A DNA stretch of 37,996 nucleotides from Treponema sp. (GCA_022510865.1 JAFLSQ010000023.1:1-37996); one strand, 5' to 3'. Positions 1-7,635 are shown, numbered from the stretch's first letter. A program made the numbers and translations. Notes: generated from the sequence alone by a model not told the origin.

Positions 1-570
1 CGGCTTTTTGAGCGATGACGCGCTCTCGCCCTTGTCTGCCTTTGCCCTGATGTATGCGTCGTGTGCTCCCGCAAAAGCGTCCTGCGCCTCGCGGAGGCTA
101 GCCACCAGTTCCGCAACGCCCGAAAGCGCGGCGATTTTCTCCGTTACCTTGCCCAAGTCCTCCAAGAGCGACTCCGTGAGCGCGGTCTGCTCGGCGTAGC
201 CCTTGCTCGCCATGCCGCGCCCGTACTTGTCCAGCGTGGCGCACACGTCATTCGCCGCCGCCTTGACCTCCGCGAAGGGGCTTGCAGTGTAGCCGTTCGT
301 GAGCGTGAACAAATCCCGCGTAACCGAATCCCGCGCCGAGTCCGCCTCGTCCAGATTCGACACCACCGAATCCTGCTTGATTGCCGTGGTGTTCCTCGCG
401 CTCAAATCGATGAGCTGCTCGAACAGCCCTTTTAGAACGGTGTCCTTTGCCACCGCCGTAGAGCCATCGCCGCAAGCCGCCTTGTACTCGCGCTCCATCG
501 CGTCAGAGAGCGCGTCAAGCTCCGTCACGCGCACCTTGCCGTTCACCTTTGCAACTGCCGTCTCTGCCAT
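1..570 (-). CDS. DUF6261-like protein, 3' end cut by window edge
   Basis: Reading the minus strand from the ATG at 570 gives 190 codons without a stop up to the window edge, so the C-terminus is missing. The start begins MAETAVAKVNGK and is preceded by a strong Shine-Dalgarno sequence (AGGAGGAT) about 6 nt upstream. The protein is rich in Ala, Asp, Glu and Lys and looks entirely alpha-helical, with no signal peptide, membrane segment or catalytic motif. The overall style (AMEREYKAACGDGS, then long amphipathic helices) resembles the DUF6261 family of uncharacterised proteins from Bacteroidetes and treponemes. The reading frame is secure; the family assignment is from memory and tentative. Its upstream side holds the 41-bp repeat array, which would lie in its 5' region. 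Confidence 0.8.
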   Translation of the reverse strand, partial: MAETAVAKVNGKVRVTELDALSDAMEREYKAACGDGSTAVAKDTVLKGLFEQLIDLSARNTTAIKQDSVVSNLDEADSARDSVTRDLFTLTNGYTASPFAEVKAAANDVCATLDKYGRGMASKGYAEQTALTESLLEDLGKVTEKIAALSGVAELVASLREAQDAFAGAHDAYIRAKADKGESASSLKKP

Positions 571-703
571 GGTTCATCCTCCTGATGAAAAGATTTTGTA
601 TGATTTCCGCGCCACGCGCGGACAATGCCGGTGTGAGCATTCGGGCAGACCCCCGAAAGACAAAGCAGTGCAACGCGCTGCGATGGAGCACTCCCAAAGG
701 CTG

Positions 704-737
704 AAACTGCGCGAGTTTTCCGCAGGAAAACTCGGTA
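704..737. repeat. 34-bp hairpin repeat, copy 1
   Basis: A 34-bp segment is identical to 1148-1181. Its core (713-733) is a perfect inverted repeat: GAGTTTTCC, loop GCA, GGAAAACTC. It sits just before the 41-bp array, while copy 2 sits just after it. Confidence 0.9.
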
Positions 738-763
738 AGCAGCGCACTGCGCTGCGACGGAAC

Positions 764-1051
764 GCTCCCGAAGCATGGAAATGCGCGGGGGAAGTCGTGG
801 GAATGCTCCCGAAGCATGGAAATGCGCGGGGGAAGTCGTGGGAATGCTCCCGAAGCCCGGAAATGCGCGGGGGAAGCCGTGGGAATGCTCCCGAAGCCCG
901 GAAATGCGCGGGGGAAGCCGTGGGAACGCTCCCGAAGCATGGAAATGCGCCGTGGAAGCCGTGGGAACGCTCCCAAAGGCTGAAAATGTGCCGGGAAATC
1001 CTCGGGAGCATTCCCGAAGCACGAAAACGAGCCGCGCGAGGCTCTGGGAGT
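764..1051. repeat. 41-bp tandem repeat array, about seven units
   Basis: Units beginning GCTCCCGAAGC start at 764, 805, 846, 887, 928 and 969, with a diverged unit near 1010 and a fading remnant to about 1090. The spacing is exactly 41 bp for the first units. Each junction carries GGGA-N4-TCCC, and several units carry GCAT-GGAA-ATGC, a 4-bp stem on a GNRA-like loop. Because 41 is not a multiple of 3 and the unit is GC-rich, several frames stay open through the array, creating long spurious ORFs. The units are contiguous, so this is not a CRISPR. It lies upstream of the DUF6261-like gene. No coding function is claimed. Confidence 0.9.
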
Positions 1052-1147
1052 GCGCCCGAAAGCCGAAAACGCATCGGGGAAGTGACGAAAATACTTTTGA
1101 AAGTTGAGAGCGCACCAAGCAAGGCGCGAAAGCACTTTTGAACGCCA

Positions 1148-1181
1148 AAACTGCGCGAGTTTTCCGCAGGAAAACTCGGTA
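1148..1181. repeat. 34-bp hairpin repeat, copy 2
   Basis: Identical to 704-737, with the 9-bp hairpin at 1157-1177. The two copies bracket the 41-bp array in direct orientation. The arm TTTTCCGCAGG recurs at about 3207, after the HdeD-like gene. Confidence 0.9.
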
Positions 1182-1185
1182 GTGA

Positions 1186-1339
1186 GGCAGTGAGCGTAGC
1201 GAACTGCCGAGCGCAGGGTCTTGGGGCGGCAGCCCCAAGCGGTGCTGGGAAAAGTGGGAGGTCTGGAGGTAAGCAAGGCTCTGCCTTGCGTATAGAGGGT
1301 TTCCCCTCTCCCAGATACAGTTCCACTGCTTCCAAGCAG
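1186..1339. other. Series of short-loop hairpins, possible structured RNA
   Basis: Five inverted repeats follow each other: 1186-1208 (GGCAGT/ACTGCC), 1220-1239 (CTTGGGGC/GCCCCAAG, loop GGCA), 1273-1289 (GCAAGGC/GCCTTGC, loop TCT), 1294-1309 (AGAGGG/CCCTCT) and 1326-1339 (CTGCTT/AAGCAG). With the hairpin at 1157-1177 this makes six in under 190 bp. No convincing ORF covers them. They may be a mobile intergenic repeat or a folded RNA; the strand is unknown. The rest of 571-1587 holds no recognisable gene. Confidence 0.55.
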
Positions 1340-1366
1340 GAGTGCGGATATTGCTACAGACTGATT

Positions 1367-1376
1367 GGGGGGGGGG
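1367..1376. repeat. Homopolymeric G10 tract
   Basis: Ten consecutive G on the plus strand in an intergenic position, about 210 bp before the higB start. Poly-G tracts of this size are unstable in treponemes and can act as phase-variation sites. No gene or promoter is visibly attached to this one. Confidence 0.9.
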
Positions 1377-1568
1377 TAAATATGTATAGGGTTTCTACAC
1401 TGTGCGCGTCATGTCGCCTCTTTTTGCCGGAGAAGATTGGCTGTGCGCGTGAAATCCTCATGTAAATAATTTTAGCAAAACTATTTTCTTATTTCAATTA
1501 AAATCTTCCCGATATTTTTTTGACATTCCGCGTGGTTTTTTGAGATTTTTAGTTGAGTTGCCGCACAA

Positions 1569-1579
1569 TATAATATACA
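1569..1579 (+). promoter_or_regulatory. Promoter -10 region of higBA
   Basis: A perfect TATAAT at 1569-1574 overlaps a second candidate, TATACA, at 1574-1579. The -35 side is weak (TTGAGT at 1553-1558 is possible). The first predicted transcript start is near 1581, leaving only a few nt before the ATG at 1588, which has no Shine-Dalgarno sequence. Confidence 0.55.
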
Positions 1580-1587
1580 ATCACAGC

Positions 1588-1938
1588 ATGGAACGGAAAG
1601 AGCCTTTGGAAGCATTTTTCTACGCCACCGAAAACGGAAGCCAGCCGTGCCGTGACTTTTTGCTCTCTCTGTCCAAAGACGACAGACGCGAAGTTGGCGC
1701 GGACATCTTCGCGGTGCAGACAGGCTTCCCTATGGGGCTTCCGTTGTGCAAGAAAATGGAGAGCGATTTGTGGGAAATACGTTCTGCCATTACGGACGGA
1801 ATATGCCGTGTTTTTTTCACCGTGGACGGCGGAAAAATAATTCTGCTCCACGGATTCAAGAAAAAGACGCAGAAAACGCCGTCCGAAGAAATTTCGGTGG
1901 CGCGGAACAGGCTCAAAGACTACAGGAGGCTGAGATGA
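1588..1938 (+). CDS. higB: HigB/RelE-type toxin (Gp49-like)
   Basis: A 116-residue protein of the phage-derived Gp49-like/HigB toxin family, related to the RelE/ParE mRNA interferases. Family features visible are the N-terminal NGSQPCRDFLLSLS region, LCKKMESDLWEIR in the middle, then the RVFFTVDGGKIILLHGFKKK core strands and the C-terminal KTPSEEISVARNRLKDY helix. Members are thought to cleave mRNA at the ribosome. I chose ATG 1588 over an upstream in-frame start at 1540 because the protein then starts where the family usually does and the upstream start lies before the -10 box. The gene overlaps the antitoxin by 4 nt (ATGA), a typical translationally coupled pair. Toxin-first order is typical of higBA. 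Confidence 0.88.
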   Translation: MERKEPLEAFFYATENGSQPCRDFLLSLSKDDRREVGADIFAVQTGFPMGLPLCKKMESDLWEIRSAITDGICRVFFTVDGGKIILLHGFKKKTQKTPSEEISVARNRLKDYRRLR

Positions 1939-2207
1939 ATGGACTTGGACAGAACTTTGCGCAGTTCATGGAAGAGCAGGGCTTGCGCGACGAGGTGGAG
2001 GAACTTGCGGCAAAGAAAGTGATAGCCGCGCAGCTTAAACAAGAGATGGAGCGGCAGAATCTCACCAAGTCCGCCATGGCAAAGCGTATGCACACCACGC
2101 GCACCGCCGTGGACAACGCGCTCGACCCCGCGTTCAACACGTCCATTTCCACCATAGAGCGTTTCGCCCGCGCCTTGGGGAAACGTGTCTCAATCGCGCT
2201 TGTGTAG
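1935..2207 (+). CDS. higA: HigA-type antitoxin, XRE-family HTH
   Basis: A 90-residue protein starting at the ATG of the ATGA overlap with the toxin stop and preceded by a strong AGGAGG at 1924-1929. The helix-turn-helix spans roughly residues 33-75: LKQEMERQNLTKSAMAKRM, the turn HTTRTAV, and a recognition region ending FNTSISTIERFARALG. This matches the Cro/C1-type DNA-binding domain of HigA antitoxins, which neutralise the toxin and repress the shared promoter. The unusual element is a rather long helical N-terminus (residues 1-32). The start choice is secure because of the overlap and Shine-Dalgarno sequence. Confidence 0.88.
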   Translation: MNGLGQNFAQFMEEQGLRDEVEELAAKKVIAAQLKQEMERQNLTKSAMAKRMHTTRTAVDNALDPAFNTSISTIERFARALGKRVSIALV

Positions 2208-2213
2208 AATGAG

Positions 2214-2240
2214 AAACTGTGCCCTATACGGTCACGGTTT
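2214..2240. terminator. Weak hairpin between convergent genes
   Basis: AAACTGTG (2214-2221) pairs with CACGGTTT (2233-2240), including one G-U pair, across an 11-nt loop, followed on the plus strand by TTTA. It lies between the convergent antitoxin and DUF2281-like genes and could terminate higBA. Confidence 0.4.
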
Positions 2241-2518
2241 TAGTCGGGGAGACGCGCCTGCACTGCGCGAGAATGTCGTCCATGCTTGCCGAGGTTTTGC
2301 GCGCGGATTTCTTTTATGGCTTCCTTGATGTCCTGCTCGGTCATCCCCACGCTTTTTGCCCACGCCTGAGACTCCGCCATGTTCTTCTGGAACTGCTCCA
2401 TGTTCACCGCAGGCCTGCTTCCGAACTTGTACTGCATGTACATCACGAAAGACGAAAGCTCTGTCAGCGCCTCTTCCGGCAGCGCACGAATCTGCTTCTC
2501 CAAAACCTCATACGACAT
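2240..2518 (-). CDS. DUF2281-like small protein, orphan antitoxin candidate
   Basis: A 92-residue protein whose N-terminus, MSYEVLEKQIRALPEE followed by SSFVMYMQYKFG, matches the short DUF2281-type family. In many bacteria that family sits beside PIN-type toxins and is believed to act as antitoxin. I chose the ATG at 2518 because GGAGG lies 6 nt upstream, whereas the in-frame ATG at 2524 directly abuts that sequence. After EAIKEIRAQ the C-terminal 20 or so residues are basic and unlike the usual ending of the family, which may reflect a frameshift. No toxin follows on the minus strand; the next gene in that direction is the convergent higA. It may be the remnant of a broken module. Confidence 0.7.
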   Translation of the reverse strand: MSYEVLEKQIRALPEEALTELSSFVMYMQYKFGSRPAVNMEQFQKNMAESQAWAKSVGMTEQDIKEAIKEIRAQNLGKHGRHSRAVQARLPD

Positions 2519-2656
2519 AAGCATCCTCCGCTTCCAGTTTACCGCGCTTTCTGCGGCAGCGCAAGGAGGGCATTTGCCGTTTTTCTGATTTTGCTGTATA
2601 GTTTATCTGCCGTCTTTCTGATTGGCTAACTCATTCTTACATCTTGGAGGAGCTTT

Positions 2657-3205
2657 ATGAGAACCAGCTCAAAAATCTACATGGTGCTCTCCGGAGTGCT
2701 GCTTGTTATCCTTGGCATTGTCTGCCTCTGCAACACAGGAGAGACGATTCTTTCCCTTGCGTGGCTCATGGGAATTTTCGCGCTTGTGTCGGGAATAGCG
2801 GCCCTGATGTTCTACATCGCGGTGGGCCGCTCGCTTGCCGGGCGCAGCGGAATCCTTCTTACCGCAATCATGGACATTCTGATGGGAATCCTGTTTCTGG
2901 CGAACCCTCTGGTGGTGGCGGGGATTCTGCCGATTCTGTTCGCGTTCTGGACGCTGTTCAGCGGAATAAACATCGCAATCCGCTCGTTTGACTTCAAGCA
3001 GGTGGGCTTCTCGCTCTGGTGGCTCATCCTTATCATGGGGATTGCGGGCGCGGCGTTCGGCGTGTGCGCGCTCATCAATCCGATGGTGGCGGCCGTGACA
3101 ATCACGCTGTTCATCGGAATCTCGCTCATCCTGCGCGGCGTGGCGTATTTTGTGGAGGTGGCGGGCATAAATAAATTCGAGAAAGTTCTGGAAGGAAAGA
3201 TTTAG
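2657..3205 (+). CDS. HdeD/DUF308-family inner-membrane protein
   Basis: A 182-residue integral membrane protein with six predicted transmembrane helices in three pairs, roughly residues 8-25, 33-52, 64-82, 86-104, 119-137 and 142-162. The pattern LSGVLLVILGIVCL, then LAWLMGIFALVSGI, with repeated G-(I/L)-x-x-L motifs, is characteristic of the DUF308 repeat found in E. coli HdeD, an acid-resistance membrane protein of unknown mechanism. A strong GGAGGAG precedes the ATG. It appears to be a single-gene unit; its stop codon forms part of the nested hairpin at 3204-3302. Function beyond membrane location is not known. Confidence 0.85.
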   Translation: MRTSSKIYMVLSGVLLVILGIVCLCNTGETILSLAWLMGIFALVSGIAALMFYIAVGRSLAGRSGILLTAIMDILMGILFLANPLVVAGILPILFAFWTLFSGINIAIRSFDFKQVGFSLWWLILIMGIAGAAFGVCALINPMVAAVTITLFIGISLILRGVAYFVEVAGINKFEKVLEGKI

Positions 3206-3302
3206 TTTTCCGCAGGAATTCCGTAAATGGCGCGGGGCAGCAGGGAAATCCGTCTTGCCCCGCCTGTGCGCGGAATTAAAGGCGGCTGCCTTGCGGAAAA
3301 CT
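3204..3302 (+). other. Three-tier nested hairpin between hdeD-like gene and argD
   Basis: Three nested stems: AGTTTTCCGCA (3204-3214) with TGCGGAAAACT (3292-3302); AATTCCG (3217-3223) with CGGAATT (3271-3277); and GCGGGGCA (3232-3239) with TGCCCCGC (3256-3263). There is no following T-run. It ends about 20 nt before the argD start. It may be a processing or termination structure, an argD leader element, or a folded repeat; the outer arm resembles the hairpin repeats at 704 and 1148. Confidence 0.6.
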
Positions 3303-3321
3303 GTAGGAAAATGGTGGAGAT

Positions 3322-4485
3322 ATGGAAAAGAAAATCGTGAACAATTACGGAAGTTTTGATGTTGTGATGGCCAAGGGGCGCGGCTCCGTGCTCTGGGACG
3401 TGGACGGCAAAAAATACATCGATTTTGTCTCGGGAATCGGGGTGAACTGCCTGGGGCACAATTACCGTCCGCTCGTCAAGGCAATCTCACGTCAGTTTAA
3501 AAATCAGATTCATATCTCAAATTATTATCTTTCTGATGTGGGGCTGGAATTCGCGGACAATCTTCTGCGCGTCACGGGTTTTGAGCGCGGATATTTCGGC
3601 AATTCCGGCGCGGAGGCGAACGAGGCGGCAATCAAGCTTGCGCGAAAATACGGCTATCTGAACGGAGGCAGCCGCAAGACAATCGTCACGCTTGAAGGCT
3701 CTTTTCACGGGCGCACGCTCGCCACGCTCGCGGCAACAGGTCAGAAAAAATTCCACGTGGATGATTTTGCGCCTTACCCGGAAGGGTTCAGGACAATCCG
3801 CCCGAATAATTTTGATGATTTGCAGACCGCTTTTGATGATTCCACTGCCGCTCTTTTTATGGAGTGCATTCAGGGCGAGGGCGGAGTGATTCCGCTTGAC
3901 CCGGAGTGGGCAAGGGCAGCCGCGCAAGCCGCCCGCGCGGCGGGCGCAATCGTCATGGCAGATGAAGTTCAGACCGGGATTGGGCGGACGGGCACTTTCC
4001 TTGCCAGTGACGCTCTTGGAATCCAGCCGGAAGTCATCACGCTTGCAAAAGGTATGGCCGCCGGTGTTCCGATGGGCGCGTGTCTTTTCCGCGGCAAGGC
4101 AGCGCAGGTTTTCCAGAGCGGCGACCATCAGTCAACTTTTGCGGGCAATCCGCTTGCGTGCGCTGCCGGGCTTGTTGTGCTCAGGACGGTTGCCAATCCG
4201 TCGTTTCTTAGCCGCGTGAATTATGCGGGCGAGAGAATCCGTGGGGAAATCGCGGGCTGGAATAATCCGCTTGTGAAAGATATTCGGGGAAAAGGCCTGA
4301 TGATTGGCATTCAGATTGACCCGCGCGTGAATCCGCTTGACATAAAGAAAAAATGTCTTGACAGCGGGCTTTGCGTCACGTCCGCAGGCAGCGATGCTGT
4401 GCGTTTTCTTCCGCCGCTGAACATTCCCGACGATGTTATTTCTGACGGACTTGCGATTTTCAGGGAAGTGCTTGAGTCTTTCTAG
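3322..4485 (+). CDS. argD: Acetylornithine aminotransferase-like class III PLP aminotransferase
   Basis: A 387-residue cytosolic PLP enzyme of the ArgD/ornithine aminotransferase group, which moves an amino group between N-acetylornithine and 2-oxoglutarate in arginine synthesis (or diaminopimelate intermediates in some species). Visible motifs are FGNSGAEANEAA (92-103), GSFHGRT (126-132), the cofactor-contacting DEVQTGIGRTG (214-224) and the Schiff-base lysine K243 in LAKGM, then STFAGNPLACAAG. Length is normal for the family. GGTGGAG precedes the ATG. No other arginine gene lies beside it, so the physiological substrate is inferred from family membership; succinylornithine or 4-aminobutyrate aminotransferase would be alternatives. 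Confidence 0.9.
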   Translation: MEKKIVNNYGSFDVVMAKGRGSVLWDVDGKKYIDFVSGIGVNCLGHNYRPLVKAISRQFKNQIHISNYYLSDVGLEFADNLLRVTGFERGYFGNSGAEANEAAIKLARKYGYLNGGSRKTIVTLEGSFHGRTLATLAATGQKKFHVDDFAPYPEGFRTIRPNNFDDLQTAFDDSTAALFMECIQGEGGVIPLDPEWARAAAQAARAAGAIVMADEVQTGIGRTGTFLASDALGIQPEVITLAKGMAAGVPMGACLFRGKAAQVFQSGDHQSTFAGNPLACAAGLVVLRTVANPSFLSRVNYAGERIRGEIAGWNNPLVKDIRGKGLMIGIQIDPRVNPLDIKKKCLDSGLCVTSAGSDAVRFLPPLNIPDDVISDGLAIFREVLESF

Positions 4486-4497
4486 CCGGATTTTGCT

Positions 4498-7400
4498 TTG
4501 AGACGCGGATTTTTTGCCCTTCTGTGGCTTTTGATTTTTTCCTCCCTCTGGGCGGACGGCGGAGTTTTTGCCCGCCCGAGAAAAGTCTTTCTCATCAAGA
4601 CCGGGCATTTTGAAATCCTCTTTCCAAAGGAATCTGAGGACACCGCGATTTTTATTGCGGATATTGTTGACGGGCTTTACGAGCGCGCCAAGACTATCAC
4701 GGGCGCAGAGCATGATTTTTCAATCCCAATCATCATCTCGCCGGATTCTTCTGTCCTGACCGCCGAGTACACGAGCGTTCCGTACAACAGAATCGTGCTG
4801 TTTGATTCCGCGCCCGCAGTCCGCACGGATGTCACGCAGCAAGGCTCGCTAGAGCAGATTCTTTACCGTGAGATTTTCAGGGCGGTCTCTTATTCGGTGC
4901 GCAGTCCGTTCAATCATTTCATTTATAAGACTGTCGGCGGGGATGGCTATCAGCCGGTCTCGCTTCTTTACCTGCCGTTCTCATTTGCGGAGGGATTTTC
5001 CATCCTTGCGTCTTCCGGCGGGGCTGCTCCATCCGAAGATGATTCGGACAACCCGGATGATTTAAAATCCGCGCTCTGGCAATTCAACGACCCTTACTGT
5101 CAGCAGCTTCTGATTCAGGCAAAAATCGAGGGGCGTTTTCCCACTTGGTTTCAGGCCTCCACGGTGCGCGACATTCCGCCCGGCAACGATTTGTCCTACG
5201 CCGCCGCGACAGGATTTTCCGCCTATCTTATGCAGAGCCGCGGAATTGAAAAATATATGGAATTCTGGCAGGAATGCGGGAAAGTCCACCTTGTTTTGAT
5301 GAACGGCATTTTTTATAAAGTTTACGGCGTTACGCTCCGCTCTGTCTGGCAGGAATTCGAGGACTGCATTCCCGTGCCTGAGAATCCGCAGAAAATGGCG
5401 GATTTGGAGAGCCTTGGCCGCCAGATACCCGTGTATGACGCTCAGGGGCTTGTCGAGCATATTTTCTACACGGAGCACGGCGTTGTCTGGTATGACGCAA
5501 TCCGCCACGAGGTTGATATTTTTGACCCCGCCGGCGAGAAGAGAATCCGCCCGCGCCAGATGCTTTTTCTTGCCGATGATGTCACCCAGATGAGCCTTTC
5601 GCCCGACAGGCGTTATCTTTCGGTCTCGTTCGTGCGCGGTAAAACCCGCAGCGCCTTCAAGGAGCTTGTCACAAGAATTTTTGACCTTGATGAGCAGGAA
5701 TTCCTTGAGAGCAAATTCAGCCTGCGCGACGCCGGTTTTGTGACCGATGCTGACGGCCGCCTCTGCATCGCGGGAATTTGCGCTGATGATAAAATCCCGG
5801 TTCTTCAAGTCTACCTGCTTTCTGACGATGACGACCCCGTGCTGATTTACAGCCGTCCTTTTCAAAAAGACGAGATTCCGCACTGCGTCACCACCTCTGA
5901 AAATGGCTCTGTCGCGTATCTTCTGGAGCGCGGTATCAGGCAGTTTTTTGTGACCGAGACTTTCACGGGTCAAGCCGCGCAGCCTCAGGCGGATTTTTTT
6001 GCCCTCACGGACAGCTCAGGAAATCCGCTTGGAATGCGTAACCTGCGCTTTGAGCGTTCCGGAGACACACAGTTCTACACTTTTGATTTTGTGCCGGAAA
6101 CTCCGGGCGCGCTATCAAGGTCTGGCATCATTCTGCTTGATGGTTTTAAGCCCGCGCAGGTGCGACTGCAAAACGAGGACGTGTCCGGCGGCGTGAATTT
6201 TCCGTTTTTTGCATCGGGGCAACTCTTTTATTCCGCCAAAAAATTCTCCCACGATGAGCTGCGCACGCTTCCGGCGGACGCGCTCTCTTTTTCTTCCGGC
6301 GGGATTGCCAAACTGCAAGACCCGGGTCAGAAAAATCAGCGGAATTCTGACGCGGCCGGCTTCGCAGATTCCGGGCACAATGCGTATGAATTCGGGAATT
6401 ACAATCCGTTTAAGTATCTTTTTCATTTCTCGATAATGCCGTTCATCGCAATCAGGGATATTTTTGTGGATGAAGGCGCGTTTCTGTGGCCTGCGCTCGG
6501 ACTTTCTGTGAATTCTGATTCGGATATGATGCGCAACACGGAATTCACGCTTTCTGCCGCCGCGGATTTTTTTGTGCTTGATTTTGTGCACCAGATAAAC
6601 GTCACAGACAGCGGGCTGAAAGACATGGTTGATACGGTTTTCAATCATCCCAGGAAAAAATTCACTTTTGCGGGCTATATCACCAATACGTCCACGCCGG
6701 TTGACATTGAGGGCGGCGCGCTTTTTAATATGAGCCTTTCCGGTGAGTACGATTTCAAGGCGATTGCGAAGACTGCATGGAGAATTCCGGTCGGGACAAT
6801 CATCCGTGACATGGATTTTTCCATTTCGTCAATTTACACGTCCTCAACTGATTATTATGACAGCAACAAGTCGGATATTTATCCTACGCTGGCGGGCTGG
6901 ACTCCTCTGCGTGACGCTTACGAGATGTTCGAGCTTCAGGCGACGGTAAGATATTCGAACAGCCATCAGTACGGAATCTCAAAATATGAGCGGCGCGGGA
7001 TGACTCTTGGCGCACGGCTTTATACAATGTGGGATTTAACCGAGATGGCCGTTCTTAATGCCCGCCGCTCAGGCGCGATGGAGCAGATTGAGAGCGGAGA
7101 AAGCGGCCTGACCCAGGCGCAGGTGGATTTGCTGTACGCGCAGGAGGCGATGGACGTGAGCCAGGTGAACATCGGATTGTTCGCCACCTTCGAGATTCCG
7201 CGGTTGACTCCGTTTTCTGTCCAGAAAGGCTGGGTTCTGAGCGCGCCGGCATCAATCACTGCGGAGCTTCTGAACAAAACCGGAACCGCGCTTGAAATCA
7301 CCTCTGAGATTCTGCTTTTTGGCAATGAGATTCAGAACGGCATTCCGTTTCTGTACCTGTTTTTCTCGCGGGCGGGCCTGAAAATCGGCTATGATTTCTG

Positions 7401-7635
7401 CCTGAATTACGACACGACAAAAGTGCGCCTGCCGGATATCCGGCGTGAGAATTACTGGAACGATATTTTCAGCCAGAGTTATGTGAGCGACAGTTTTTAT
7501 TTTCTGCTTGACTCTGATTTTCTGATTCCGGCCGGCAAACTCTCGAAAATCCAGTTCAATATGAACGCGAAGACCCAGTTTTTCCTGCGGAGCGGCGGAT
7601 TTCAGTTCAGTTTGAATTTTAAGGCGGCGTTTTAG
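4498..7635 (+). CDS. Large exported protein with beta-propeller-like and barrel-like regions
   Basis: A 1045-residue protein that I do not recognise as a named family. The only sensible start is TTG at 4498, 12 nt after argD, with no clear Shine-Dalgarno sequence. It gives a good signal peptide (MRRGFFALLWLLIFSSLWA). Residues about 25-300 look like a peptidase-MA-type fold (HFEILFPKE near the start), but the usual HExxH position reads REIFR, so catalysis is unlikely. Residues about 300-600 show propeller-like segments such as MSLSPDRRYLSVSF. From about residue 640 to the end the sequence alternates as in outer-membrane strands and ends in phenylalanine (FKAAF). A periplasmic-plus-barrel outer-membrane protein is my inference. 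Confidence 0.8.
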   Translation: MRRGFFALLWLLIFSSLWADGGVFARPRKVFLIKTGHFEILFPKESEDTAIFIADIVDGLYERAKTITGAEHDFSIPIIISPDSSVLTAEYTSVPYNRIVLFDSAPAVRTDVTQQGSLEQILYREIFRAVSYSVRSPFNHFIYKTVGGDGYQPVSLLYLPFSFAEGFSILASSGGAAPSEDDSDNPDDLKSALWQFNDPYCQQLLIQAKIEGRFPTWFQASTVRDIPPGNDLSYAAATGFSAYLMQSRGIEKYMEFWQECGKVHLVLMNGIFYKVYGVTLRSVWQEFEDCIPVPENPQKMADLESLGRQIPVYDAQGLVEHIFYTEHGVVWYDAIRHEVDIFDPAGEKRIRPRQMLFLADDVTQMSLSPDRRYLSVSFVRGKTRSAFKELVTRIFDLDEQEFLESKFSLRDAGFVTDADGRLCIAGICADDKIPVLQVYLLSDDDDPVLIYSRPFQKDEIPHCVTTSENGSVAYLLERGIRQFFVTETFTGQAAQPQADFFALTDSSGNPLGMRNLRFERSGDTQFYTFDFVPETPGALSRSGIILLDGFKPAQVRLQNEDVSGGVNFPFFASGQLFYSAKKFSHDELRTLPADALSFSSGGIAKLQDPGQKNQRNSDAAGFADSGHNAYEFGNYNPFKYLFHFSIMPFIAIRDIFVDEGAFLWPALGLSVNSDSDMMRNTEFTLSAAADFFVLDFVHQINVTDSGLKDMVDTVFNHPRKKFTFAGYITNTSTPVDIEGGALFNMSLSGEYDFKAIAKTAWRIPVGTIIRDMDFSISSIYTSSTDYYDSNKSDIYPTLAGWTPLRDAYEMFELQATVRYSNSHQYGISKYERRGMTLGARLYTMWDLTEMAVLNARRSGAMEQIESGESGLTQAQVDLLYAQEAMDVSQVNIGLFATFEIPRLTPFSVQKGWVLSAPASITAELLNKTGTALEITSEILLFGNEIQNGIPFLYLFFSRAGLKIGYDFCLNYDTTKVRLPDIRRENYWNDIFSQSYVSDSFYFLLDSDFLIPAGKLSKIQFNMNAKTQFFLRSGGFQFSLNFKAAF

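Noticed and set aside
764..1051. CRISPR array
   Set aside because: The repeat units are contiguous with no unique spacers and no cas genes are nearby.
515..1335. Three overlapping minus-strand ORFs of 231-253 residues, and plus-strand ORFs, over the repeat region
   Set aside because: All three minus frames stay open because the 41-bp unit is GC-rich and shifts frame each time. None matches a family, so repeat DNA is the better explanation.
1520..1525. TTGACA as the -35 box for higBA
   Set aside because: It is 43 bp from the TATAAT at 1569, far beyond the usual 16-18 bp, so it cannot pair with that -10 box.
5062..5973. 303-residue minus-strand ORF
   Set aside because: It is a shadow of the 1045-residue exported protein; no domain or ribosome-binding site supports it.
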